Positions 40,952 through 49,799 are shown, counted from the stretch's first letter. The stretch is DNA of 64,000 nt from Streptomyces asoensis (GCF_016860545.1 NZ_BNEB01000003.1:682001-746000); one strand, 5' to 3'. The notes: generated by a model not told the origin, from the sequence alone. Numbers and translations are program-made.

Positions 40952-43377
40952 GCGTCGCGCTGCGCACCCTGCGCGCCCGGTGGGTCGCCTTCGCCGGCAG
41001 TCTCGTCGCCCTCGCGCTCGGCGTCGCCCTGCTGACCGTGATGGGCCAGGCGCTGGCCGCGTCGCTGCACGCGCCCGTGCGCGCCCCGGAGCGGTTCGCG
41101 GCGGCCCCGGTGGTGATCAGGGGCCAGGACACCCTGCGGGTGGCGACCGCGGCCGGCGAGCGGACGAAGGAGCTGGCGCGGCCACGCCCGGTGCCCGCCG
41201 CCGCCGTCGCCGTCCTCCGCACCCTCGGCCCGGTCACCGAGGACCGCTCCTTCCCGGTCCGGGCGGACGGTTCCGCGGCGCCGGACGACCTGGTCGGCCA
41301 CCCCTGGTCCACGGCCCGCTTCACCCCCTACGCGCTGACCGCGGGCCGCGCGCCCGAGACGGCCGGCGAGGTGGTGACCAGCGGCGACTGGGCGGCCGTA
41401 GGCACCCTGCTGCACACCGCCGACGGCCCCGCGCGCGTGGTCGGCAGGGTCGGCGGCCGCGCCTTCGAGCACGCCGTCTTCTACGAGGACGCCCGGGCCG
41501 CGCGACTCGCGCCCGGAGTAGAGCAGTTGGTCGTGGAGGCGGACCCGTCCGCCGTGCGGACGGCGCTCGCGCGCGTGGACGCGACGTCCGGCGTACGGGT
41601 CCTCGTCGGGGACGACCGGCGCCTCGCGGACGCCGAGCCGGGCCGCGACGCCGAGGCGCTCACCGCGCTGAACGCCCTGTTCGGCACGGCGGGCGGGGTG
41701 GCCGCCTTCGTGTCCGTCTTCGTCGTGGCCTCCACCTTCGCCTTCGCGGTGGACCGGCGGCGCCGCGAGTTCGGGCTGCTGCGCACCGCGGGCGCCACCC
41801 CGGGCCAGGTCGCGCGGACGGTCCTCGCGGAGGCCCTGCTGGTCGGCGCTCTCGCCTCGGCCGCGGGCTGCGCGCTGGGCGCGTACGGGGCGCCGTTCCT
41901 GGGCGACCTCGTGGTCGACGGCGGGCTCGCCCCCGCCTGGTACGTGATCGGCGTCCCGTCGCCCGCGGACTGGCCCTGCCTGTCGGCCTTCTGCACCGGC
42001 CTGCTGGTCGCCCTGTGCGGTGCGCTCGGCGCGTCCTGGCGGGCCGGCCGCACGGCCCCCGCGCAGGCCCTGCGCGAGGCCGCGGCGGACGGGCGGGCGC
42101 TCACCCGCGGACGTCTGGTGTGCGGAACGGCTCTGCTGCTCGCCGCCGTCGCGACGCTCGCGTACACCCTGGTCACCGACCCGGGCGAACTGCTGCACCG
42201 CAAGTCGTACATCAGCCGTCCGATGCTGCTGATCACTGCGGTGGCGCTGCTCTCGCCGCTGACGGTGCGCCTGGTGGTGCCCCGACTGCCGGGCACGGTC
42301 GGCCTGTTGGCGCGCGCCGAGGCGACCGCCCGGGTCCGCCGTACGGCGGCCGTGGCCGCACCGGTCCTGGTCACGGTGGCGCTCGCGGGCTCCCTGCTGG
42401 GCGCGACGGCGACGCTCGGCGAGGCGAGGGCGTCGGAGGTGCGCCAGCGGACGGCCGCCGACTTCGTGGTGACCCCCGGGAGCGGAACGGCCCTGAGCGC
42501 GCGGACGCTGGAGCGTCTCGGGCGGGTGCCCGGCACGGTCGTCTCCGCGAGTTCCGCCACCGCCGTGTTCACGCTGGAGGACGGCGTGGCACTGGTGAAG
42601 TCCGAGGCCAGGGCGGCCAATCCGGCGCTGCTCGCCGCGACCGTACGGCTGCCGGTGGCCGCCGGGCGGCTCGCCGACCTGGACGACGGATCGATCGTGG
42701 TGACGCGGGAGTGGGCCCGGCACCGGGTGGGACAGCGGGTACGGGTGTGGCTCGGGGACGGTACGCCGAGGACCTTGCGGATCGCCGCCGTGCTGGCCGT
42801 CGGCACCGGCGACAACGGCGCGTACGTCACCCCGGCCAACGCGGGCGGCGCGGGCGTGGACCGGGTGGACGTACGGGTGGCGGACGGGGCCGACGCGGCG
42901 GGGGTCGCGGCGGCGCTGCGCGCCGTGGACGGGGTGCGGGTCGTGGACCGGGCGCGGTGGATCGAGGCGGCCCGGCCGAGGACCGACCGCACGACCCGGC
43001 TCGGCATGCTGCTCGTCCTCGGGATCGCGCTGCTGTACACCGGCATCTCGCTCGCCAACACCCTGGTCATGGCCGCCGCCGAACGCCGGTCCGACGTGCG
43101 GGGCCTGCGGCTGGCCGGCGCGACGGCCGGACAGGTGCTGCGGCTGGCCGCCACGGAGGCGCTGACGGCGGTGGCGGCGGGCGGCCTGCTGGGTCTGGCG
43201 GTGACGGCCGTCGACCTGGCCGCTCTGGCCGGCGCGCTGCGGCTGCTCTCGGCCCCGGCGGCGGTCGTCCCGCCCTGGACGGCGCTCGGCTGGACCACCG
43301 GTGCGTGCGCCCTGCTCGCGACGACCGCGGCACTGGCATCGACGGCACCGGCCCTGCGCCGCGCGGCGAGGGCGTGA
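40945..43377 (+). CDS. FtsX/MacB-like ABC permease
   Basis: 810 residues. An N-terminal helix (about 14-35) is followed by a periplasm-type domain, then three helices (about 245-370), a central section with further helices (about 390-470), a second large outer domain and three C-terminal helices (about 690-800). The duplicated FtsX layout and the DRRRREFGLLRTAGATPGQVARTV-type coupling motif are visible, repeated as ERRSDVRGLRLAGATAGQVLRLA. Function is likely lipid or peptide extraction or antibiotic resistance rather than uptake. GTG at 40945 overlaps the ATPase gene; codon-phase extensions are rejected. Confidence 0.9.
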   Translation: MLSVALRTLRARWVAFAGSLVALALGVALLTVMGQALAASLHAPVRAPERFAAAPVVIRGQDTLRVATAAGERTKELARPRPVPAAAVAVLRTLGPVTEDRSFPVRADGSAAPDDLVGHPWSTARFTPYALTAGRAPETAGEVVTSGDWAAVGTLLHTADGPARVVGRVGGRAFEHAVFYEDARAARLAPGVEQLVVEADPSAVRTALARVDATSGVRVLVGDDRRLADAEPGRDAEALTALNALFGTAGGVAAFVSVFVVASTFAFAVDRRRREFGLLRTAGATPGQVARTVLAEALLVGALASAAGCALGAYGAPFLGDLVVDGGLAPAWYVIGVPSPADWPCLSAFCTGLLVALCGALGASWRAGRTAPAQALREAAADGRALTRGRLVCGTALLLAAVATLAYTLVTDPGELLHRKSYISRPMLLITAVALLSPLTVRLVVPRLPGTVGLLARAEATARVRRTAAVAAPVLVTVALAGSLLGATATLGEARASEVRQRTAADFVVTPGSGTALSARTLERLGRVPGTVVSASSATAVFTLEDGVALVKSEARAANPALLAATVRLPVAAGRLADLDDGSIVVTREWARHRVGQRVRVWLGDGTPRTLRIAAVLAVGTGDNGAYVTPANAGGAGVDRVDVRVADGADAAGVAAALRAVDGVRVVDRARWIEAARPRTDRTTRLGMLLVLGIALLYTGISLANTLVMAAAERRSDVRGLRLAGATAGQVLRLAATEALTAVAAGGLLGLAVTAVDLAALAGALRLLSAPAAVVPPWTALGWTTGACALLATTAALASTAPALRRAARA

Positions 43378-43398
43378 AGCCGGGGGCGTAAACACGAT

Positions 43399-43430
43399 AG
43401 AGCCCCCGTCGGTTTCCCGACGGGGGCTCT
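43399..43430. terminator. Bidirectional terminator between permease and tRNA-Ala
   Basis: AGAGCCCCCGTCGG-TTTC-CCGACGGGGGCTCT, a perfect 14-bp stem with a tetraloop. It can end both the plus-strand permease transcript and the minus-strand tRNA. Confidence 0.85.
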
Positions 43431-43438
43431 ATGCTGCG

Positions 43439-43512
43439 TGGACCTGTGGGGATTTGAACCCCAGACCCCCTCGATGCGAACGAGGTGCGCTACCGGACTG
43501 CGCCACAGGCCC
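43439..43512 (-). tRNA. tRNA-Ala (anticodon CGC)
   Basis: A full cloverleaf reads on the minus strand. The acceptor stem GGGCCTG pairs with CAGGTCC and includes the alanine identity pair G3:U70. The anticodon stem CCTCG/CGAGG encloses TTCGCAT, giving anticodon CGC for GCG codons. The T arm is GGGGTTCAAATCCCC. The CCA end is not encoded. GCG is a frequent alanine codon in this high-G+C genome. Confidence 0.96.
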
Positions 43513-43594
43513 TTGCAACGAGTGAAACTCTAGCATCCCCGTCGGGGTGCTTGGAAATCCGTTCCCCGAGGCCGGGCGCCGGATGCCGGGTTCC

Positions 43595-44893
43595 TCATTC
43601 GTTGGCGGCCCGGGGCCGCTCGCCGTCCTCGTACTGATCGAACAGCGGGGTGCGGCCGCGTTCGCGCGAACGCCGGGCCGAGGCGGCGCGGCGGGCGTCG
43701 CTGCGCTCGTCGCCGTCGGCCGACGCGTCGTCCCCGAGGTCGGCCCCCTCGCAGTCCTCGGCCGGTGTGTTCCCCGCGTCCGCCGTGTCGTGCTCGGGCG
43801 CCACCGCACTGGAGCGGGCCGAGCTCCACGCGTCCGGCGCCCCGAGGTCCACGTCGGAGGTCGCGCGGGGCGCGACCGGCGCGGTCACGTACGTCGGCAG
43901 CGGCACCGGGACCGGGTCCCAGCTCTCGCCGTGCCCGGGCCGGCGCTGCCGCTCGCGCTGCTGGTCGACCCACTCGGCGTGGTCGGTCTGCTCGACGAGC
44001 GCCCTGCGGTCCGCGGCGAGCGCCAGCAGACCCGGGTCGGTCTCCGGTTCGGGGGCCGCGTGCGGCTCCTCTGCGGCGGCGTCGGGGCCGTGGTCGACGG
44101 AGGAGGCGCCCGCGGGGGCGGCGGGCGCACGGCGGCGCGGCTGACGCTCGCGCAGCCGCTGCGCGGCCACCTCGGCCCGCCTGCGGTCCATCTGGTAGGC
44201 GAAGCGGCGGCGTTCCTGGGCGCGCAGATAGCCGATGTACGCACTGAGCAGGACGGCGGGCACGGCGGGCGCCCAGAGGAAGGTGAGCCCGCCGACCGCC
44301 GCGACGATCGCGCCGAGCGTGAAGGCGAGGAACAGCATCACGGTGGTGCGCCGGCGGCGCGCGAGCGCCTTCGAGCGCTGGGCGCGCGCGGCCGAGGCCT
44401 GCTCGGAGGCGGTACGCCGGGCGGCCGGCACGCGCCGGCCCGCGGGCGCGGCGCCCGTCTCGCGCGCGTGCTTAGCGGCGGGCTCGCGCACCGCTTCACG
44501 GGCGGGTTCGCGGGCCGACTCGGGCCGTCCCGGCCCTCGTTCCTGGCCGCGCTCCGGTCCGCGCTCCTGGACCCGCTCCGGGGCCCGCTCGTGGACCGAC
44601 GCCTTGACCTGCGGGCGGGTCGGAGGCATGGCGAAGGACCGGACGTCCACCGATGCGGTGGCGACGTCCGGGACGTCGGCGTCGGACTCCCCCTCGTCGG
44701 TGGAGCGCGCCTGTAGGTCCTTGGCGTACCGGCGCTCCATCCCCGCCCGTCCGGACAGCAGCCGGATGGCGGTGCTGAAGCGTTCCGTCGGACGGGCCTC
44801 GTTCAGCTCGTCCTGCCTACGGAGCCACATCGGCACCAAGTAGGCGGCCCAGGCCCCGACAATGACTGCGTAGATGAGGCCGCTGCTGCTCAC
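43595..44893 (-). CDS. sepX: SepX/GlpR-type actinobacterial cell-division membrane protein
   Basis: 432 residues. An N-terminal helix (SGLIYAVIVGAWAAYLVPMW, about 4-23) is followed by the conserved block LRRQDELNEARPTERFSTAIRLLS, then a long disordered charged region. A central pair of helices (TVMLFLAFTLGAIVAAVGG and PAVLLSAYIGYLRA, about 190-235) precedes an Arg-rich segment and an acidic Pro-rich C-terminus. This matches SepX of Streptomyces, needed for cross-walls and sporulation septa, and GlpR of corynebacteria, the membrane receptor of the MoeA-like Glp. The neighbours rimJ and a MoeA-like gene are those of the division locus. GTG at 44893. Assignment rests on remembered family features plus synteny. 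Confidence 0.75.
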   Translation of the reverse strand: MSSSGLIYAVIVGAWAAYLVPMWLRRQDELNEARPTERFSTAIRLLSGRAGMERRYAKDLQARSTDEGESDADVPDVATASVDVRSFAMPPTRPQVKASVHERAPERVQERGPERGQERGPGRPESAREPAREAVREPAAKHARETGAAPAGRRVPAARRTASEQASAARAQRSKALARRRRTTVMLFLAFTLGAIVAAVGGLTFLWAPAVPAVLLSAYIGYLRAQERRRFAYQMDRRRAEVAAQRLRERQPRRRAPAAPAGASSVDHGPDAAAEEPHAAPEPETDPGLLALAADRRALVEQTDHAEWVDQQRERQRRPGHGESWDPVPVPLPTYVTAPVAPRATSDVDLGAPDAWSSARSSAVAPEHDTADAGNTPAEDCEGADLGDDASADGDERSDARRAASARRSRERGRTPLFDQYEDGERPRAANE

Positions 44894-45029
44894 GCCTCAC
44901 ACGGTAGAGGGGTTTGCGTGAGGCCATCCGCCAATTGGGCCGGTGTGTCGCACGATCTGGCTGATATTTCGAACTTTTTTTGCGACCGGTGCGATCAACC
45001 GATCATTTTCGAACGTTTATTCGGCTAAT
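44894..45029 (-). promoter_or_regulatory. A/T-rich gap holding the sepX promoter
   Basis: This 136-nt gap between rimJ and sepX is far more A/T-rich than its surroundings (runs such as AACTTTTTTT and TTCAATTGG). That is consistent with a separate, regulated sepX promoter. No clear -10/-35 pair or ribosome binding site can be assigned with confidence. Confidence 0.35.
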
Positions 45030-45626
45030 TCAATTGGACGCCTTCTGCGAACGCGTGCGCCGCCACCGGTTCAGCAGGCCCTCCGGGACCTCCTCCGCCG
45101 TCAGCGCGAAGACCAGGTGGTCGCGCCAGGCGCCGTCGATGTGGAGATAGCGCGGCCGCAGCCCTTCCTCACGGAATCCGAGTTTCTCCACGACCCTGCG
45201 GCTGGGGCCGTTCTCGGGCCGAATGCAGACCTCGATGCGGTGCAGTCCCACGGTCCGGAAACAGTGGTCCACGATGAGCGCGACGGCCGTCGGCATCACC
45301 CCGCGGCCGGCCACCGACTCGTCCACCCAGTAGCCGACGTGCCCGGAGCACATCGACCCCCAGGTGATACCGGCCACCGTCAACTGCCCGACGAGCCGCC
45401 CCTGGTACTCGATGACGAACGGCAGCATCCGCCCCGCGTTCGCCTCCGACCGCAGGTGCCGGACCATCTGCCGGTAGGTCGGCCGGTGCGCGATCGGCCC
45501 GCTGGGCGCGGGCGGCGGGATGGTCGCCTCCCAGGGACGCAGCCAGTCCCGGTTGCGCCGGTTGACCTCGCGCCAGGCCCGCTGGTCGCGCAGCCTTATG
45601 GGCCGCAGGACGATGTCGCCCTCCAC
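45030..45626 (-). CDS. rimJ: RimJ/RimL-family N-acetyltransferase
   Basis: 198 residues, GNAT fold. Blocks include IVLRPIRLRDQRAWREVNRRNRDWL, VIEYQGRLVGQLTVAGI, GYWVDESVAGRGVMPTAVALI (acetyl-CoA motif) and RIEVCIRPENGPSRRVVEKLGF. Family members acetylate ribosomal protein N-termini (RimJ acts on S5), but the substrate in Streptomyces is unproven. GTG at 45626 lies 26 nt after the mog stop. RimJ is a constant member of the actinobacterial sepX/glp/galU locus. Confidence 0.85.
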   Translation of the reverse strand: MEGDIVLRPIRLRDQRAWREVNRRNRDWLRPWEATIPPPAPSGPIAHRPTYRQMVRHLRSEANAGRMLPFVIEYQGRLVGQLTVAGITWGSMCSGHVGYWVDESVAGRGVMPTAVALIVDHCFRTVGLHRIEVCIRPENGPSRRVVEKLGFREEGLRPRYLHIDGAWRDHLVFALTAEEVPEGLLNRWRRTRSQKASN

Positions 45627-45652
45627 CAGTTCGACGGGCCAGGATGAGCCGT

Positions 45653-46189
45653 TCAGCTGGCACCCCCGTGGCCGGGTCGCGGATGGTCGCCGCCACGGAT
45701 CTGCTCCACGGCGTGGACCAGCAGCGGCTCCAGGACGGCCAGGCCGTCCCGCACGCCGCCGGTGGATCCGGGCAGGTTCACGATCAGGGTGGCGCCGGCC
45801 ACCCCGGCCAGGCCCCGGGAGAGCGCCGCGGTGGGCACCTTCTCCCGGCCGTACGCCCGGACGGCCTCGGCGATGCCCGGCACCTCGCGCTCGATCACCG
45901 CGCGGGTCGCCTCGGGCGTGCGGTCGGTGGGCGAGATGCCGGTGCCGCCGGTGGTGACGACGGCGTCGTACCCGGCCTCGACGGCGGCCCGCAGCGCGGC
46001 CTCCACCGGATCCCCGTCGGGGACGACCTGCGGCCCGTCGACGGCGAAGCCGAAGCCGCGCAGGCCCTCGGCGATCAGCGGCCCGCCCCGGTCCTCGTAG
46101 ACACCCGCAAAGGCCCGGTTGGAAGCGGTCACGACCAGCGCGCGGTACGGGGCGGGCGACGCTGCGCCGGCCGGCGTGCCGCCGCTCAT
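45653..46189 (-). CDS. mog: MogA/MoaB-family molybdopterin adenylyltransferase
   Basis: 178 residues. The fold is marked by [44 protein letters not shown] and [17 protein letters not shown]. MogA/Cnx1G adenylates molybdopterin with ATP before metal insertion. ATG at 46189 overlaps the moaC stop (ATGA). It is cotranscribed with moaC and the MoeA-like gene. Confidence 0.92.
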   Translation of the reverse strand: MSGGTPAGAASPAPYRALVVTASNRAFAGVYEDRGGPLIAEGLRGFGFAVDGPQVVPDGDPVEAALRAAVEAGYDAVVTTGGTGISPTDRTPEATRAVIEREVPGIAEAVRAYGREKVPTAALSRGLAGVAGATLIVNLPGSTGGVRDGLAVLEPLLVHAVEQIRGGDHPRPGHGGAS

Positions 46190-46665
46190 GCCCGGCTCCA
46201 GTCGCCCGACTTGCCGCCCGTCTTCTCCTCCACGCGCACGTCCGTGATCACCGCTCTCTTGTCGACCGCCTTGACCATGTCGATCACGGTGAGCGCGGCG
46301 ACGGAGACCGCGGTGAGGGCCTCCATCTCGACGCCCGTGCGGTCCGTCGTCCTGACCGTGGCGGTGATCTCGACGGCGTCGTCCGCGACCGACAGGTCCA
46401 GTGTCACCCCGGAGAGGGCCAGCGGGTGGCACAGCGGGATCAGGTCCGGGGTGCGTTTGGCGCCCATGATGCCCGCGATGCGCGCGACGGCGAGCGCGTC
46501 TCCCTTGGGGACGCCCTCGCCGCGCAGCAGCTCGATCACGCGGGGCGAGACCAGGACGCGCCCGGCCGCCCGCGCGGTGCGCGCGGTGACGTCCTTGCCG
46601 GAGACGTCGACCATACGGGCGGCGCCCGCGTCGTCGATGTGCGTGAGTCGGTCCTGCGTGCTCAT
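46186..46665 (-). CDS. moaC: Cyclic pyranopterin monophosphate synthase MoaC
   Basis: 159 residues. Diagnostic blocks are [71 protein letters not shown] and MVKAVDKRA. It converts the MoaA product to cyclic pyranopterin monophosphate. ATG at 46665 gives [11 protein letters not shown]; the longer reading is rejected because it runs into the gap with no ribosome binding site. moaA, moaD and moaE are not in this window. Confidence 0.95.
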   Translation of the reverse strand: MSTQDRLTHIDDAGAARMVDVSGKDVTARTARAAGRVLVSPRVIELLRGEGVPKGDALAVARIAGIMGAKRTPDLIPLCHPLALSGVTLDLSVADDAVEITATVRTTDRTGVEMEALTAVSVAALTVIDMVKAVDKRAVITDVRVEEKTGGKSGDWSRA

Positions 46666-46725
46666 GGTGGTGGCGCTCCCGGTCCGGCCTGCTGTGCGCG
46701 ACACGGTACCCCCAACCAGGAACAC

Positions 46726-48051
46726 TCAGCCGAGGAGGACCACCTCGACGTCGTCACCGGGTTCGACGGACTCCACGTCCTCGGGGACGACGATCAGCGA
46801 GTCGGCGTGCGCGAGGGCGGCGACCAGGTGCGAGCCGGCGCCGCCGACGGGGCGGACGGTGCCGTCGGCGCAGGTGGCACGCAGGAACTGTCTGCGGCCC
46901 TTCGGCGAGGTCAGCGCCTTGTCGGCGACCAGCCTCGCGCGCGTGGTGGGCCGGTGGACGTCCTCGAGTCCCATGAGGGTGCGGATGACGGGGCGTACGA
47001 ACAGCTCGAAGGAGACGTACGACGACACCGGGTTGCCGGGCAGGGCCAGCAGCGGGGTGTGGTCGGGGCCGACGGAGCCGAACCCCTGGGGCTTGCCGGG
47101 CTGCATGGCGAGTTTGCGGAAGTCGACGCCGCCGCCGTCCTCGTCCGCGTCGCCGACGTGCTCCAGCGCCTCCTTGACGACGTCGTACGCGCCGACGCTC
47201 ACCCCGCCGGTGGTGACGACGAGGTCGGCCCGGACGAGCTGGTCCTCGATGGTGGAGCGCAGGGTGTCGGCGTCGTCGGCGACGGCCCCGACCCGGTAGG
47301 CGATCGCTCCGGCGTCCCGGGCGGCGGCGGTGAGGGCGAAGCTGTTGGAGTCGTAGATCTGGCCGCTGCCCAGTTCCTCGCCGGGCTGGACGAGTTCGCT
47401 GCCGGTGGACATCACGACCACGCGCGGGCGCGGGCGCACGCGTACGGCGCCCCGGCCGATCGCGGCGAGCAGGGCGATCTGCGGCGGTCCGAGGACGGTA
47501 CCGGCGTCGAGGGCGCGGTCCCCGGCCTGTACGTCGCTGCCCTTCGCGCGTACGTGCGCGCGTGCCTCGGCGGAGCGGTACACGCGCACGTGCCCCGCGG
47601 CCTGCTCGGGGGCGAGGCTGCGGGCGCGCATCGCGCCGACCGGCCCCTCGCCCAGTCCGCCGTCGGTCCACTCCACGGGGACGACGGCCTCGGCGCCGGG
47701 CGGGATCGGGGCGCCCGTCATGATGCGGGCAGCCTGGCCGGGCCCCACGTGCAGCGTGTCGGCCGGCTGTCCCGCCGCGACGTCCCCGACGACGTCCAGA
47801 GCGGCCGGGAACTCCTCGCTGGCGCCCGCGACGTCCGCCACCCGCACCGCGTAGCCGTCCATGGAGCTGTTGTCGAAGGGCGGCAGCGAGACCGGCACCA
47901 TGACGTCCTCGACCAGGACGCAGCCCTGGGCGTCGGGCAGTTGCAGCTCGATGGGCTCCAGGGGGCGGACGGTGGCGAGGATGTCCTCCAGGTGTTCGTC
48001 CACCGACCAGAGGCGGTCCTGGCCGGCGGGGCGGGGCGCGGCGGTGCTCAA
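46726..48051 (-). CDS. glp: MoeA-like protein, probable Glp partner of SepX and/or molybdopterin molybdotransferase
   Basis: 441 residues, gephyrin-E/MoeA domains I-IV. PPFDNSSMDGYAVR is the strongest MoeA motif, followed by IMTGAPIPPGAEAVVP, VVVMSTGSELVQPGE, VVTTGGVSVGAYDVVKEAL and LLALPGNPVSSYVSFELF. MoeA inserts molybdate into adenylated molybdopterin. In corynebacteria a MoeA-like protein, Glp, instead binds FtsZ and the receptor GlpR; the present gene has the same neighbours (galU, rimJ, sepX/glpR). Which activity it retains is not visible. The TTG at 48051 follows galU by 5 nt, with GAGGAG inside the galU end. Confidence 0.82.
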   Translation of the reverse strand: MSTAAPRPAGQDRLWSVDEHLEDILATVRPLEPIELQLPDAQGCVLVEDVMVPVSLPPFDNSSMDGYAVRVADVAGASEEFPAALDVVGDVAAGQPADTLHVGPGQAARIMTGAPIPPGAEAVVPVEWTDGGLGEGPVGAMRARSLAPEQAAGHVRVYRSAEARAHVRAKGSDVQAGDRALDAGTVLGPPQIALLAAIGRGAVRVRPRPRVVVMSTGSELVQPGEELGSGQIYDSNSFALTAAARDAGAIAYRVGAVADDADTLRSTIEDQLVRADLVVTTGGVSVGAYDVVKEALEHVGDADEDGGGVDFRKLAMQPGKPQGFGSVGPDHTPLLALPGNPVSSYVSFELFVRPVIRTLMGLEDVHRPTTRARLVADKALTSPKGRRQFLRATCADGTVRPVGGAGSHLVAALAHADSLIVVPEDVESVEPGDDVEVVLLG

Positions 48052-48056
48052 AGTGG

Positions 48057-48959
48057 CTACATCTCCTCGGTGACGTAACTGCGGAGCCAGGACCGGAAGT
48101 CCGGACCCAGATCCTCACGTTCGCACGCGAGTCTGACAATGGCACGCAGGTAGTCGCCGCGGTCGCCGGTGTCATAGCGGCGGCCCTTGAAGACGACGCC
48201 GTGGACGGGCCCGCCGATCTTCTCGTCCTGTGCGAGCTGCTGGAGGGCGTCGGTGAGCTGGATCTCGCCGCCCCGGCCGGGCTCGGTCCGGCGCAGTATG
48301 CCGAACACGCTGGGGTCGAGGACGTAGCGTCCGATGATCGCGTAGTTCGACGGCGCGTCCACCGGCTCGGGCTTCTCCACGAGACCGGTCACCTGGACGA
48401 CGTCACTGTCCACGGTGGCCTCCACGGCCGCGCAGCCGTACAGGTGGATCTGCTCGGGGGCGACCTCCATGAGCGCGACGACGCTGCCGCCGTGCTGCTT
48501 CTGCACCTCGATCATCCGCTGGAGCAGCGGGTCGCGGGGGTCGATCAGGTCGTCGCCCAGCAGGACGGCGAAGGGTTCCTGTCCGACGTGCGGGGCCGCG
48601 CACAGGACGGCGTGCCCGAGGCCCTTGGGGTCGCCCTGGCGCACGTAGTGCATGGTCGCGAGGTCGCTGGACTGCTGGACCTTGGCGAGCCGGGCGGCGT
48701 CGCCCTTCTTCTGGAGCGCAGACTCGAGTTCGTAGTTGCGGTCGAAGTGGTCCTCCAGGGGCCGCTTGTTGCGGCCCGTCACCATGAGGACGTCGTCGAG
48801 CCCCGCGGAGACGGCCTCTTCGACCACGTACTGGATAGCGGGCTTGTCCACGACCGGCAGCATCTCCTTGGGAGTGGCCTTGGTCGCCGGCAGGAACCGG
48901 GTGCCGAGGCCGGCTGCGGGGATGACAGCCTTGCTGATCCTGGGGTGCGACTGAGTCAT
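48057..48959 (-). CDS. galU: UTP-glucose-1-phosphate uridylyltransferase
   Basis: 300 residues. The nucleotidyltransferase motif KAVIPAAGLGTRFLPATKATPKEML (pyrophosphorylase loop) is complete, with VVEEAVSAGLDDVLMVTGRNKRP and GLVEKPEPVDAPSNYAIIGRYVL. It makes UDP-glucose for wall polymers and glycoconjugates. ATG at 48959. It opens the operon galU-glp-moaC-mog-rimJ and is divergent from the folate gene across a 104-nt A/T-richer promoter region (48960-49063). Confidence 0.95.
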   Translation of the reverse strand: MTQSHPRISKAVIPAAGLGTRFLPATKATPKEMLPVVDKPAIQYVVEEAVSAGLDDVLMVTGRNKRPLEDHFDRNYELESALQKKGDAARLAKVQQSSDLATMHYVRQGDPKGLGHAVLCAAPHVGQEPFAVLLGDDLIDPRDPLLQRMIEVQKQHGGSVVALMEVAPEQIHLYGCAAVEATVDSDVVQVTGLVEKPEPVDAPSNYAIIGRYVLDPSVFGILRRTEPGRGGEIQLTDALQQLAQDEKIGGPVHGVVFKGRRYDTGDRGDYLRAIVRLACEREDLGPDFRSWLRSYVTEEM

Positions 48960-49063
48960 GGCGGCAACCTTATCCGGTGACTTTGAGAGGGATCTGTGCC
49001 TCTGGTCAATTAATGATCATATGAACGTATTGCTGTGGTGTCGGAAAAGTGCGGGAGCGACCT

Positions 49064-49678
49064 ATGAGCCACCTCGAAGGCGGACCAGAGTCTGACAAAC
49101 GTATGTTGCGGCGAGCGTTCCTCGCCGTGAGAAACAGATTGACGACCGATGACGTGCGCGCGGCGGCCGCCGCACTGGCCGAACGTGCCCTGGAGCTGCC
49201 GGAACTCGCGCACGCGCGCACGGTGGCCGCCTACGTCTCCGTCGGCACCGAACCCGGCACCACCACCCTGCTCGACGCGCTGCACGCGCGGGGCGTGCGG
49301 GTGCTGCTCCCCGCCCTGTTGCCCGACAACGACCTCGACTGGGGCGCCTACACCGGGGAGGGCTCCCTCGCGCGCGTCCAACACGGCGGAAAAATGGCTC
49401 TTTTGGAACCGTCCGGCCGGCGCCTCGGCCCGGACGCCGTGACCACCGCCGACGTGGTGCTGCTGCCGGGGCTGGCGGTCGACGAGCGCGGCATGCGGCT
49501 GGGGCGCGGCGGCGGCTCGTACGACCGCGTACTGGCCCGGCTGTCGGACTCCGGCGCCCGCCCCTCGCTGGTGGTGCTCCTGTACGACACCGAGGTCGTC
49601 GAACGCGTCCCGGAGGAGGCCCACGACCGGCCGGTGCACGCGGTGGTGACACCCTCGGGGACGCGCCGCTTCACCTGA
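49064..49678 (+). CDS. 5-formyltetrahydrofolate cyclo-ligase
   Basis: 204 residues. The substrate motifs include KRMLRRAFLAVRNRL, VAAYVSVGTEPGTTTLL, VVLLPGLAVDERGMRLGRGGGSYDR (the ATP/folate GRGGGxYD motif) and LYDTEVVERVPEEAHDRPVHAVVTP. It converts 5-formyl-THF to 5,10-methenyl-THF with ATP. ATG at 49064 has GGGAG at good spacing; a GTG at 49049 would add five residues. This enzyme, galU and mscL accompany the division locus in many actinobacteria. Confidence 0.92.
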   Translation: MSHLEGGPESDKRMLRRAFLAVRNRLTTDDVRAAAAALAERALELPELAHARTVAAYVSVGTEPGTTTLLDALHARGVRVLLPALLPDNDLDWGAYTGEGSLARVQHGGKMALLEPSGRRLGPDAVTTADVVLLPGLAVDERGMRLGRGGGSYDRVLARLSDSGARPSLVVLLYDTEVVERVPEEAHDRPVHAVVTPSGTRRFT

Positions 49679-49719
49679 CGTCCGGGCCGGTACGAGGCCG
49701 ATGGGAAGCCGGTACGACT

Positions 49720-49773
49720 CCGGTATGAGAAGGGGCCCTCCACGCGCGCGTGGAGGGCCCCTTCTCATACCGG
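49720..49773. terminator. 54-bp perfect palindrome between convergent genes (bidirectional terminator)
   Basis: Both arms are 27 nt and pair without a mismatch, with no loop (centre GC at 49746/49747). The outer end is CCGGTATGAG and the inner part GGGGCCCTCCACGCG. It lies between the folate gene and the acylase gene. It is preceded by two more CCGGTACGA copies at 49687 and 49709. Confidence 0.85.
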
Positions 49774-49799
49774 CGGCTTCTCTTCCGCCGGCGGTTCAC

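Noticed and set aside
37966..43395. A 1809-codon open frame on the minus strand
   Set aside because: Only its first-read and last-read portions fit real genes: it runs antisense through the ABC genes at 40118-43377 with Arg/Gly/Pro-rich shadow protein and then through the response regulator. High G+C third positions make long shadow frames common here.
43439..43512. tRNA-linked integrated element or attachment site
   Set aside because: tRNA genes are common integration sites, but no direct repeat of the tRNA 3' end, integrase or foreign base composition is seen on either side.
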